Shown here one piece after another: positions 1 to 8,637 of a stretch of 13,194 nucleotides of DNA (position 1 is its first letter; every line of letters starts with the position of its first letter). Under the pieces are notes generated by a model. It saw nothing but the letters and a program-made list of their open reading frames with translations, was not told the DNA's origin and ran no database searches. The position numbers and the translations under genes were made by a program. The stretch lies in the NCBI GenBank assembly GCA_026645375.1, contig JAPFFX010000292.1:1-13194 (forward strand), in the 5' to 3' direction. The DNA comes from Citricoccus sp. WCRC_4 (GTDB lineage: Bacteria > Actinomycetota > Actinomycetes > Actinomycetales > Micrococcaceae).

Positions 1-24
1 CCGGGTCCCGGGGCGTCGCCGGGG

Positions 25-45
25 CGGAGCCGGCGCCGGGCTCCG
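25..45 (-). terminator. GC-rich hairpin downstream of the solute-binding protein gene
   Basis: Bases 25-31 (CGGAGCC) and 39-45 (GGCTCCG) are a perfect 7-bp inverted repeat around a 7-base loop. A second pair, 4-10 (GGTCCCG) and 50-56 (CGGGACC), encloses it. The structure starts about 37 bases past the stop codon of the minus-strand lipoprotein gene, where a terminator is expected. It has no T-tract, which is common for actinobacterial terminators, so the terminator call is an inference from position and stem. Confidence 0.45.
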
Positions 46-81
46 GCTGCGGGACCGGGGCGCGCCCGGGCTGGTTCTCAC

Positions 82-900
82 TCACTGCGCGGCCTCCTCG
101 CCGAACCAACGGACCCGGGACTCGTTCAGGGTGCCGTCCTCTTCCATGTCGAGCAGCGTCTGGTTGACGAAGCTCAGCAGCAGTGCGTTGTCCGGGGAGA
201 TGCCCATGCCCAGCTGCTCTCCGGTCTCGAAGGTCTCCACGACCTCGTAGGCCGGGTCGTCCTTGAGCTGGTAGAGCAGCACCGATCCGTTGCCGAGCAC
301 GGCGTCCGCGCTGCCGGAGCGCAGGCCCTCGACCTGCATGCCGCCGTCCTCGAACTGCACGATGTCCAGGCCGTTCTCCTCGGCGAAGAACTCGCCGGTG
401 GTCGCCTGCTGGACGCCGATCCGCTTGCCCTTCGCGGACTCCAGGTCCGTGATGCCCGAGCCGACCGGGGCCACGAGCACGAGGTCGTCGTCCAGGTAGG
501 GGATCGAGAAGGCCATCGTCTGCCGGCGCTCGTCCGTGATGGTGATCGAGGAGATGTTCACGTCGCAGCCGGTCAGGGAGGCGCCGGACTGGATGGCCTC
601 GAAGGAGGAGTCCACGATGCTCAGCTCCGCGCCGAGGTCGTCGGCGATGCGCTGCACGATGTCGATGTCATAGCCCACGGTCTTGCCGTCCTGCTGGAAC
701 TCGAACGGGGGGTAGGGGATGTCCGAGCAGACGGTGAGCTGGCCGGGGTTCAGCAGGGGAATGGACTCGTTCAGGGCGACCTCGCCGCCGGTGCCGGTGC
801 CGCCGGAGTCGGCCGGGCCGAGCACCGCGCACCCGGTCAGGGCCAGGGTGCCGGCGCAGAGGGCGGTCGCGGCGAGTCGCCGGACGCGAGAGGTGGGCAT
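82..900 (-). CDS. Amino-acid ABC transporter substrate-binding lipoprotein (SBP family 3)
   Basis: A 272-residue lipoprotein that would capture a polar amino acid outside the membrane and hand it to an ABC permease. Residues 1-24 form a lipoprotein signal: RVRR, a hydrophobic stretch and a lipobox LTGC with Cys24 as the lipidated residue. A Gly/Ser/Thr-rich linker follows, then the family-3 fold: YPPFEF (63-68), GYDIDI (76-81), and TDERR leading into FSIPY (122-135). Cys58 and Cys112 could form a disulfide. Start: the ATG at 898-900 is preceded by GGAAGG six bases upstream and begins directly at the signal peptide. The frame stays open to 1083, but that would put about 60 unrelated residues before the signal. 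No permease or ATPase gene is in the window; partners may lie left of it. The ligand cannot be read from sequence. Confidence 0.9.
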   Translation of the reverse strand: MPTSRVRRLAATALCAGTLALTGCAVLGPADSGGTGTGGEVALNESIPLLNPGQLTVCSDIPYPPFEFQQDGKTVGYDIDIVQRIADDLGAELSIVDSSFEAIQSGASLTGCDVNISSITITDERRQTMAFSIPYLDDDLVLVAPVGSGITDLESAKGKRIGVQQATTGEFFAEENGLDIVQFEDGGMQVEGLRSGSADAVLGNGSVLLYQLKDDPAYEVVETFETGEQLGMGISPDNALLLSFVNQTLLDMEEDGTLNESRVRWFGEEAAQ

Positions 901-939
901 GATCGGCCTTCCGTGGAACGGGGATGGTCCAAGGCAGTC

Positions 940-968
940 AGGATAGTGCCCAGTGAGTCCGCCGTCGA
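940..968 (-). promoter_or_regulatory. Putative housekeeping promoter of the lipoprotein gene
   Basis: On the minus strand TATCCT (945-940) is a good -10 match and TCGACG (968-963) matches TTGACA at four of six positions, with a 17-base spacer. Transcription would start about 33 bases before the ATG, leaving room for the GGAAGG ribosome-binding site. Found by eye only. Confidence 0.4.
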
Positions 969-1044
969 CGTGCATCGCCGCCCGGGGCCCCGAGACAGTC
1001 CGGCACGGCGCGCGTACCGTGGTGCCGATGGCCGCCTGAGCCGG

Positions 1045-1070
1045 GGAATAGCGCGGTGCGCGGCAGGGTT
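1045..1070 (+). promoter_or_regulatory. Sigma-H/sigma-R-type stress promoter of clpB
   Basis: GGAAT (1045-1049), 18 bases, then GTT (1068-1070) matches exactly the GGAAT-N18-GTT pattern known for Streptomyces sigma-R and mycobacterial/corynebacterial sigma-H promoters. It lies about 80 bases before the clpB ATG. The -10 GTT runs into the left half of the HspR operator, so the repressor would cover the promoter. The match is seen; the sigma-factor assignment rests on known consensus sequences. Confidence 0.6.
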
Positions 1071-1088
1071 GAGTTAAGTACACTCAAG
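1068..1088. promoter_or_regulatory. HspR operator (HAIR element) upstream of clpB
   Basis: The sequence reads gTTGAGT (1068-1074), seven bases, ACTCAAG (1082-1088). The HAIR consensus bound by the heat-shock repressor HspR is CTTGAGT-N7-ACTCAAG, so 13 of 14 defined bases match. A further half-like TTCGAGT follows at 1089-1095. HspR represses clpB and the dnaK operon in Streptomyces and mycobacteria. hspR itself is not in this window. Confidence 0.85.
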
Positions 1089-1149
1089 TTCGAGTAGGGC
1101 CCATTTTCCGCCAGCGACCGCCCGGGGGACCGGGAGGGAGGAGCACGCC

Positions 1150-3753
<2,604 letters not shown>

Positions 3754-3756
3754 GCG

Positions 3757-4419
3757 TCAGGACCCCGAGGACCCCGAGGCGCCCGAGGCGCCCGGGGTGC
3801 TCCAGTCCTGGAACGCGGGCTCGTCCACCAGGGAACCGGTGAGCATGCCGTCGTGGGCCACCGCCAGGCAGTCCACGCGGCGGTCACCGGTGGCCCAGGT
3901 GCCCTCGGTCGGATGGGAGATCTCGATGACGACCTGGGCGTCACCGGTCTGGCCCAGCTGGATGGACCCGCAGAACTCCTCGGCCTTGGGCCGCATCTGG
4001 TCCCCGGGGAACTGGTCGGCGGACGGCCACAGCTTGCGCCCCACCAGCTCGGCCTCGTGCTCGCGGCTGCACTCGACCACCGTGGCCGGTTCCTGCACGG
4101 CGGTGAAGTCCGTCAGGCAGTCACCCGGCTGGAATTGGCCCGGGGGCACGTCGCGGGCGATGATCCCGTCCAGGCCGGGGTCGGCGTTGCGGGACACGGA
4201 GGGCTGGGGGGTGCCGGCGTCGCCGGCGCGCGGGGCCAGCTGCGCGGAGACGAGCGGCCACACCACGAACACGGCCAGCGCCAGGACCACCACCACGCCG
4301 ATCGCCACCCACCAGCCGCGGCGCGGCCGCCGCGGGGGCACGTCTCCGGACGGCCTCGGCGGCAGGTAGGGGACGGGGCCTGACCCCTGCTCCCGGGGGC
4401 GGTCCTCGTTCGTGTCCAT
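3757..4419 (-). CDS. Septum-formation-domain (Septum_form-like) membrane protein
   Basis: A 220-residue protein: a proline- and arginine-rich cytoplasmic N-terminus (1-35), one membrane helix (about 36-58), then an extracytoplasmic domain. That domain has four cysteines (101, 117, 150, 184) in contexts typical of the actinobacterial Septum_form family: GDC near 99-101, VVEC before a CSREHEAE-type stretch, and TWATGDRRVDC (174-184). They could form two disulfides. Some family members are linked to septation, but the activity is unknown. The extreme C-terminus is a Gly/Ser/Ala tail encoded by a 9-bp tandem repeat. Start: the ATG at 4417-4419 has GGAAGG seven bases upstream; the TTG just before it is less likely. 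Convergent with clpB, with no room for a separate terminator. The family call is from memory of the motif pattern. Confidence 0.75.
   Translation of the reverse strand: MDTNEDRPREQGSGPVPYLPPRPSGDVPPRRPRRGWWVAIGVVVVLALAVFVVWPLVSAQLAPRAGDAGTPQPSVSRNADPGLDGIIARDVPPGQFQPGDCLTDFTAVQEPATVVECSREHEAELVGRKLWPSADQFPGDQMRPKAEEFCGSIQLGQTGDAQVVIEISHPTEGTWATGDRRVDCLAVAHDGMLTGSLVDEPAFQDWSTPGASGASGSSGS
3761..3796. repeat. Four-copy 9-bp tandem repeat in a coding C-terminus
   Basis: The units are GACCCCGAG (3761-3769), GACCCCGAG (3770-3778), GCGCCCGAG (3779-3787) and GCGCCCGGG (3788-3796). On the minus strand they encode the (S/P)-G-(A/S) tail of the septum-formation-like protein. A 9-bp unit keeps the frame, so copy-number change would only lengthen or shorten the tail. 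Confidence 0.8.
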
Positions 4420-4550
4420 CAAGGGTCCTTCCGTGCTGGTGGGGCACCCCGGCCGGCCCGGGCGTCGGGCTCCTGCGGCCGGCGTCGTGGGATCACCGGC
4501 GTGAGGGGGCGGACGTCACGTTCCGGGCGGCGCCAAGGGGTGCTGAAACA

Positions 4551-4559
4551 TGTTAACCT
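4551..4559 (+). promoter_or_regulatory. Candidate extended -10 for the DUF3073 gene
   Basis: TGTTAACCT fits an extended -10 (TG-N-TAnnnT) inside an unusually AT-rich patch of the 233-bp divergent intergenic region. No convincing -35 is visible. AACATGTT (4547-4554), an 8-bp palindrome, overlaps it and could be an operator. On the other strand the same patch reads TAGGTT, a possible -10 for the divergent membrane-protein gene. It would leave a leader of about 87 bases. Confidence 0.3.
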
Positions 4560-4611
4560 AGTGAGCACGAACCATCATGACAGCGCATACTCCGGTCCAG
4601 CCCTGCCTAGA

Positions 4612-4651
4612 AGCTGACCACCCGGAGACGGAGAACAAAGGGGGTCACGCT
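4612..4651 (+). promoter_or_regulatory. Leader hairpin pairing with the ribosome-binding site of DUF3073
   Basis: In the transcript, AGC (4612-4614), TGACC (4615-4619) and CCC (4621-4623) can pair with GCT (4649-4651), GGTCA (4643-4647) and GGG (4640-4642). This gives 11 base pairs with single-base bulges at 4620 and 4648. The purine-rich loop is 4624-4639. The 3' arm contains the Shine-Dalgarno run of the gene (AAAGGGGG, 4637-4644) and ends one base before the ATG. Folding would therefore block translation initiation. The pairing is read by eye; function is inferred. Confidence 0.45.
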
Positions 4652-4652
4652 C

Positions 4653-4862
4653 ATGGGGCGCGGCCGTCAAAAGGCTAAAGCAACCAAGCAGGCCAGGGAC
4701 ATGAAGTACTTCTCCCCGGCCACAGACCTGTCGGCGCTCGAACGTGAGCTCGCCGGCAGCCGTGGTTCCAGCCGTGACGATGACCAGTACATCGCTTACG
4801 CGGACCAGTACACGGATGTCGAGAATACCGAGGAGGACGACGATCCCCGTTATGCGGGTTGA
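4653..4862 (+). CDS. Small DUF3073 family protein
   Basis: A 69-residue soluble protein matching the actinobacterial DUF3073 pattern: a start like MGRGRQKAKATKQARDMKY, a middle with LERELAG, and an acidic tail. Charge is strongly segregated: residues 1-18 are basic with Arg/Lys throughout, while the C-terminal third is rich in Asp and Glu. No function is known. Basic start plus acidic end suggests nucleic-acid or ribosome association, or self-masking, but that is inference. The ATG follows AAAGGGGG eight bases upstream. From memory, homologues often sit next to purF-purM in Streptomyces and relatives; here purM is nearby but separated by the sirtuin gene. Base composition is visibly less GC-rich than neighbours, as seen in short conserved, well-expressed genes. 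Its TGA overlaps the next ATG. Confidence 0.85.
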   Translation: MGRGRQKAKATKQARDMKYFSPATDLSALERELAGSRGSSRDDDQYIAYADQYTDVENTEEDDDPRYAG

Positions 4863-5863
4863 TGGTCGTCATGACTGCTGAAGGACCCCAGGACCCTGAC
4901 CTCGCGGCACCGGCCGGTGCGGTGACGTCAGGGTCCTCCTTGCGCCCCGGGCATCCCGCGGCCGACGGCCATCGTGCCGCCCTGCGCTCGATCGCCCGCG
5001 TGGTGGAGGACTCCGCCCCGCTGCAGGACCCCGAGGTGGCCCGGTCCGGGATCCGGGAGCTGCTGGCCGGCGCCGCGCCCCTGGTCATCACGGGAGCGGG
5101 GGTGTCCACCGACTCCGGGATCCCCGACTACCGCGGACCCGGCGGGTCGCTGCACCGGCACCGTCCGATGACCTACCAGGAGTTCCGGCACGACGACGGC
5201 GCCCGGCACCGCTACTGGGCGCGGTCCTTCGTGGGGTGGCGGCAGATGGACACCGCGGAGCCGAACCAGTCGCACCACATCCTGGCCGGCTGGCAGCGCG
5301 AGGGCCTGCTGGCCGGGGTCGTGACGCAGAACGTGGACGGACTGCACACCGCGGTGGGGACCCCGGGGCTGGTGGCCCTGCACGGGGACCTGGACCGGGT
5401 CGTCTGCCTGCGCTGCGGCGCCGTGGAGGACCGGCGTGACTTCGACGCGCGGCTGGTGGCCGCCAACCCCGGCTACCTCGAGGCCGTGCGCGTGGACCCG
5501 GAGCTGGTGAACCCGGACGGGGACGTGACCCTGGGCCAGGAGTGGGTGGACCGGTTCACCATGGCCGGCTGCCGGGTGTGCGGCTCCGTGGAACTGAAGC
5601 CGGACGTCGTGTACTTCGGGGAGAGCGTGCCGGCCGAGCGCAAGGCCGCGGCCCGCGAGGCCTTCGAGCGCGCCGGCTCGGTGCTGGCGATCGGCACCTC
5701 GCTGGCGGTGATGAGCGGCTTCCGGTTCGTGCTGGACGCGGAACGGGCCGGCAAGCCGGTGGCCGTGATCAACGGCGGCCCCACCCGGGGGGACACCCGG
5801 GCCACGTTCCGCTGGCGCACCCGCGTGGCACCGGCCCTGGCCTGGCTCGACGCCCGGCGCTGA
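4862..5863 (+). CDS. Sir2 family NAD-dependent protein deacylase
   Basis: A sirtuin that would remove acyl groups from protein lysines using NAD+. The NAD site is GAGVSTDSGIPDYRG (78-92) and TQNVD (155-159). The catalytic histidine is His174 in LHGDL. Four zinc cysteines are Cys182, Cys185, Cys237 and Cys240. PDVVYFGE (247-254) and GTS (278-280) follow, so the fold is complete (333 residues from this start). The DYRG-SLHRHRPMTYQEF run resembles class II (SIRT4-like) sirtuins; the acyl specificity is unknown. The start is uncertain. The ATG at 4862 overlaps the DUF3073 stop (TGATG), giving translational coupling but no clear ribosome-binding site. Alternatives are ATG 4871, GTG 4922 and TTG 4940. 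The first two place a 48-bp palindrome inside the gene; the sequence conserved in relatives seems to begin only near residue 36. It ends directly against purM. Confidence 0.92.
   Translation: MVVMTAEGPQDPDLAAPAGAVTSGSSLRPGHPAADGHRAALRSIARVVEDSAPLQDPEVARSGIRELLAGAAPLVITGAGVSTDSGIPDYRGPGGSLHRHRPMTYQEFRHDDGARHRYWARSFVGWRQMDTAEPNQSHHILAGWQREGLLAGVVTQNVDGLHTAVGTPGLVALHGDLDRVVCLRCGAVEDRRDFDARLVAANPGYLEAVRVDPELVNPDGDVTLGQEWVDRFTMAGCRVCGSVELKPDVVYFGESVPAERKAAAREAFERAGSVLAIGTSLAVMSGFRFVLDAERAGKPVAVINGGPTRGDTRATFRWRTRVAPALAWLDARR
4890..4937 (+). terminator. 48-bp near-palindrome: DUF3073 terminator or sirtuin attenuator
   Basis: Outer arms AGGACCCTGAC (4890-4900) and GTCAGGGTCCT (4927-4937) are perfect 11-bp complements. 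The centre is a perfect 14-bp palindrome, GCACCGGCCGGTGC (4907-4920), on the same axis. The six bases between them on each side pair at four positions, one a G-U. An RNA copy would fold into one long hairpin with two mismatched positions. It begins 28 bases after the DUF3073 stop, fitting a terminator, but it lies inside the sirtuin reading frame if that gene starts at 4862. There is no T-tract. Confidence 0.5.
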
Positions 5864-7063
5864 TCAGGACCGGGCGTAGGCGCCCGTGAGCAGGACGGCG
5901 CCGCCGTCCACGCCCTTCGCGCCCTGCATGAAGTCCTCGCCCGCTCCGGCGGCCTCGTCGGTCAGCGTGCCCACCGTGCCGGCCACCCAGGACGCCAGGC
6001 CGCGGGAGTGCAGCCGGGCCACGGCCTCGTCGGCGGCCTCGGGGGCCACCACGGCCACCATGCCCACGCCCAGGTTCAGGGTGCGCTCCAGGTCGGCCAG
6101 CGGCACCCGGCCCAGCTGGGCGATGAGCTCGAAGACGGCCGGGAGGGCCCACGTGCCGCGGTCCACCGTGGCCATCAGGCCCTGGGGCAGGACGCGGGCC
6201 AGGTTGGCGGCCAGCCCCCCGCCGGTGACGTGCGAGAAGCCGCGCAGGGCCGGCTCCCCGGACGCCGTCGTCACGGAACCGGCCGAACCGGCCACGGGAT
6301 CGCCGTTGAGGTGCCGCACCAGGTCCAGGCAGTCGGCGGCGTAGATGCGGGTCGGCTCGAGCAGTTCCTCGCCGAGCGTGCGGCCGAAGTCGGTGACCTC
6401 CCGGTCCAGGGACCAGCCGGCGGAGTTGATGACACGGCGCACCAGCGAGTAGCCGTTGGAGTGGATGCCGGAGGAGGCCATCGCGATCACGACGTCCCCC
6501 TCACGCACGCGCTCGGGGCCGAGCAGGGCCGAGGCCTCGACCACGCCCGTGACCGCACCGGCCACGTCGTACTCGTCCACGCCCAGCAGTCCCGGGTGCT
6601 CGGCCGTCTCGCCGCCCACCAGCGCGGCGCCGGCGAGGGAGCAGCCCTCGGCGATGCCCCGCACGATGTCCGCGATCCGCTCCGGGACCACCTTGCCGCA
6701 GGCGATGTAGTCGGTCATGAACAGCGGCTCGGCGCCGACCACCACGATGTCGTCCACCACCATGCCGACCAGGTCGAGGCCGATCGTGTCGTGCTTGTCC
6801 ATGGCCTGGGCGATGGCGACCTTCGTGCCCACCCCGTCCGTGGACGTGGCCAGCAGCGGCCTCGAGTACTTCAGCAGGGCCGAGACGTCGTACAGGCCGG
6901 CGAACCCGCCGAAGCCGCCGACCACGGCAGAACCGTGGGTGGCCTTGACGGCCTCCTTCATCAGGTCCACGGCGCGGTCGCCGGCCTCCACGTCCACGCC
7001 GGCTGCGGCGTAGGTGATGCCAGCGTTGCTGGCGGACTCGGCGGGGTTCACGGCATCGGTCAC
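5864..7063 (-). CDS. purM: Phosphoribosylformylglycinamidine cyclo-ligase (AIR synthetase)
   Basis: Step 5 of de novo purine synthesis: FGAM + ATP to aminoimidazole ribonucleotide (AIR), in the cytosol. Family signatures are complete: ITYAAAGVDV near the N-terminus (16-25), STDGVGTK (74-81), GGETAEHPG (150-158), SSGIHSNGYSLVR (197-209) and HVTGGG (278-283). At 399 residues it is longer than the usual 345 or so. Part of this is a Gly/Ser/Ala-rich insertion at about 252-272 before the HVTGGG motif, and part a short N-terminal lead. Start: GTG at 7061-7063, overlapping the purF TGA as GTGA, so the two are translationally coupled; AGGA lies 7-8 bases upstream. The stop abuts the sirtuin stop on the other strand to form TGATCA with no gap. 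Confidence 0.97.
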   Translation of the reverse strand: MTDAVNPAESASNAGITYAAAGVDVEAGDRAVDLMKEAVKATHGSAVVGGFGGFAGLYDVSALLKYSRPLLATSTDGVGTKVAIAQAMDKHDTIGLDLVGMVVDDIVVVGAEPLFMTDYIACGKVVPERIADIVRGIAEGCSLAGAALVGGETAEHPGLLGVDEYDVAGAVTGVVEASALLGPERVREGDVVIAMASSGIHSNGYSLVRRVINSAGWSLDREVTDFGRTLGEELLEPTRIYAADCLDLVRHLNGDPVAGSAGSVTTASGEPALRGFSHVTGGGLAANLARVLPQGLMATVDRGTWALPAVFELIAQLGRVPLADLERTLNLGVGMVAVVAPEAADEAVARLHSRGLASWVAGTVGTLTDEAAGAGEDFMQGAKGVDGGAVLLTGAYARS

Positions 7064-8637
7064 AGCGGGGTCCTGTCGGTCTCGGTCAGCAGGGGTTCCA
7101 GGGAGGCTCCGGGGCCCGGGTCCTCGCCGTCGGCACCCGGCCGCTCGGCCGGGTCCACCGTGGGGGCGGGATCGGCGGAGGCCTTCTCCAGCAGGTGCTT
7201 GCCGCGCTCGTCCTCGACGGGCAGCGCGATGGGGTAGTCGCCGGTGAAGCAGGCGGTGCACAGCCGCTCACGGGGCTGCTCGGTGGCCTTGATCATCCCC
7301 TCCTCGGAGATGTACTTCAACGAGTCGGCGCCGATGGACGCGGCGATCTCCTCCACCCCGGCGCCGTTGGCGATCAGTTCGGCCCGGGAGGCGAAGTCGA
7401 TGCCGTAGAAGCAGGGCCACTTCACCGGCGGGGAGGAGATGCGCACGTGCACCTCGCGGGCGCCGGCCTCCTTGAGCATCCGCACGATGGCCCGCTGGGT
7501 GTTGCCGCGCACGATCGAGTCGTCCACGACCACCACGCGCTTGCCGGCCACCACGGCGGGCTGGACGTTGAGCTTGAGCCGGATGCCGAGTTGCCGCAGG
7601 GTCTGGGAGGGCTGGATGAAGGTCCGTCCCACGTAGGAGTTCTTGACGAAGCCCTGGCCGAACGGGATGCCGGACTCCTTGGCGTAGCCGACGGCCGCGG
7701 GGGTGCCGGACTCGGGGACCGGGATGACGACGTCGGCGTCCACCGGGTTCTCCCGGGCGAGCGCCCGTCCCATCTCCCCGCGGGACTCGTACACGGAGCG
7801 GCCGTTGATGGCGGCGTCCGGGCGGGCGAGGTAGACGTACTCGAAGACGCAGTGCGCGGGGGTGGGCTCGGCGAAGCGGGTCGAGCGGATGCCCTCCTCG
7901 TCGATCGCGATCATCTCGCCGGGGGAGACCTCGCGGATGAACCCGGCGCCCACGGTGGCCAGGGCGGACTGCTCGGAGGCGACCACCCAGCCGCGCTCCA
8001 GCCGGCCCAGCACCAGCGGGCGCACCCCGTGCGGGTCGCGCGCGGCGTAGAGGGTGTGCTCGTCCATGAACACGAAGCTGAACGCGCCGCGGATCTGCGG
8101 CAGCAGCGCGACGGCGGTCTCCTCGAGGGTGGAGCCCTCCTCGCCCTGCAGCAGCGCGGTGACCAGGGCGGTGTCCGTGGTGTTGCCCTGGGCCAGCTCG
8201 CCACGGGTCTGCCTGCCGTAGCGTGCCTCCACCATGCGGAACAGCTCGGCGGAGTTCACCAGGTTGCCGTTGTGCGCCAGGGCCACGGTGCCGGCCGACG
8301 TCGCCCCCAGGGTGGGCTGGGCGTTGGCCCAGTTGTTCCCGCCGGTGGTCGAGTACCGGCAGTGCCCGACGGCGATGTGCCCGGTCAGGGTGTTCAGGGT
8401 CGCCTCGTCGAACACCTGGGAGACGAGGCCGAGGTCCTTGTAGACGGAGATGCGCTGGCCGTCCGAGGTGGCGATGCCCGCGGACTCCTGGCCGCGGTGC
8501 TGCAGGGCGTAGAGGCCGTAGTAGGCCAGCTTGGAGACGTCCTCTCCCGGTGCCCAGACGCCGAAGACGCCGCACTCGTCCTGGGGCCCCTTCTCGTGGG
8601 GATCGAGGTCGTGGGTCAGCCTGCCGTCACCGCGCAT
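7060..8637 (-). CDS. purF: Amidophosphoribosyltransferase (glutamine PRPP amidotransferase)
   Basis: Committed step of purine synthesis: PRPP + glutamine to phosphoribosylamine. The N-terminal nucleophile glutaminase domain has Cys22 in DECGVFG, so residues 1-21 would be a cleaved propeptide. HRGQESAGIA (48-57) and GHCRYSTTG (91-99) line the glutamine site. The PRPP loop is VVVVDDSIVRGNTQR (368-382). Cys263, Cys409, Cys460 and Cys463 sit where the Bacillus-type enzyme binds its [4Fe-4S] cluster, so this is the cluster-containing form. A proline- and acid-rich tail (about 485-525) is extra and looks disordered. Start: ATG 8637 gives an N-terminus like relatives (MRGDG) with GAGGGA upstream; ATG 8655 would add six residues. 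It overlaps the upstream membrane-protein gene by 11 bases and purM by 4, so the three form one operon. Confidence 0.97.
   Translation of the reverse strand: MRGDGRLTHDLDPHEKGPQDECGVFGVWAPGEDVSKLAYYGLYALQHRGQESAGIATSDGQRISVYKDLGLVSQVFDEATLNTLTGHIAVGHCRYSTTGGNNWANAQPTLGATSAGTVALAHNGNLVNSAELFRMVEARYGRQTRGELAQGNTTDTALVTALLQGEEGSTLEETAVALLPQIRGAFSFVFMDEHTLYAARDPHGVRPLVLGRLERGWVVASEQSALATVGAGFIREVSPGEMIAIDEEGIRSTRFAEPTPAHCVFEYVYLARPDAAINGRSVYESRGEMGRALARENPVDADVVIPVPESGTPAAVGYAKESGIPFGQGFVKNSYVGRTFIQPSQTLRQLGIRLKLNVQPAVVAGKRVVVVDDSIVRGNTQRAIVRMLKEAGAREVHVRISSPPVKWPCFYGIDFASRAELIANGAGVEEIAASIGADSLKYISEEGMIKATEQPRERLCTACFTGDYPIALPVEDERGKHLLEKASADPAPTVDPAERPGADGEDPGPGASLEPLLTETDRTPL

Noticed and set aside
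1001..1027. Inverted repeat CGGCAC/GTGCCG upstream of clpB
   Set aside because: Six-base arms with an alternative overlapping pairing (CACGG/CCGTG) in GC-rich DNA; not distinguishable from chance and not at a promoter element.
901..1083. N-terminal extension of the solute-binding protein
   Set aside because: It would put an unrelated arginine/proline-rich segment before a clear lipoprotein signal; the internal ATG at 900 has a good ribosome-binding site.
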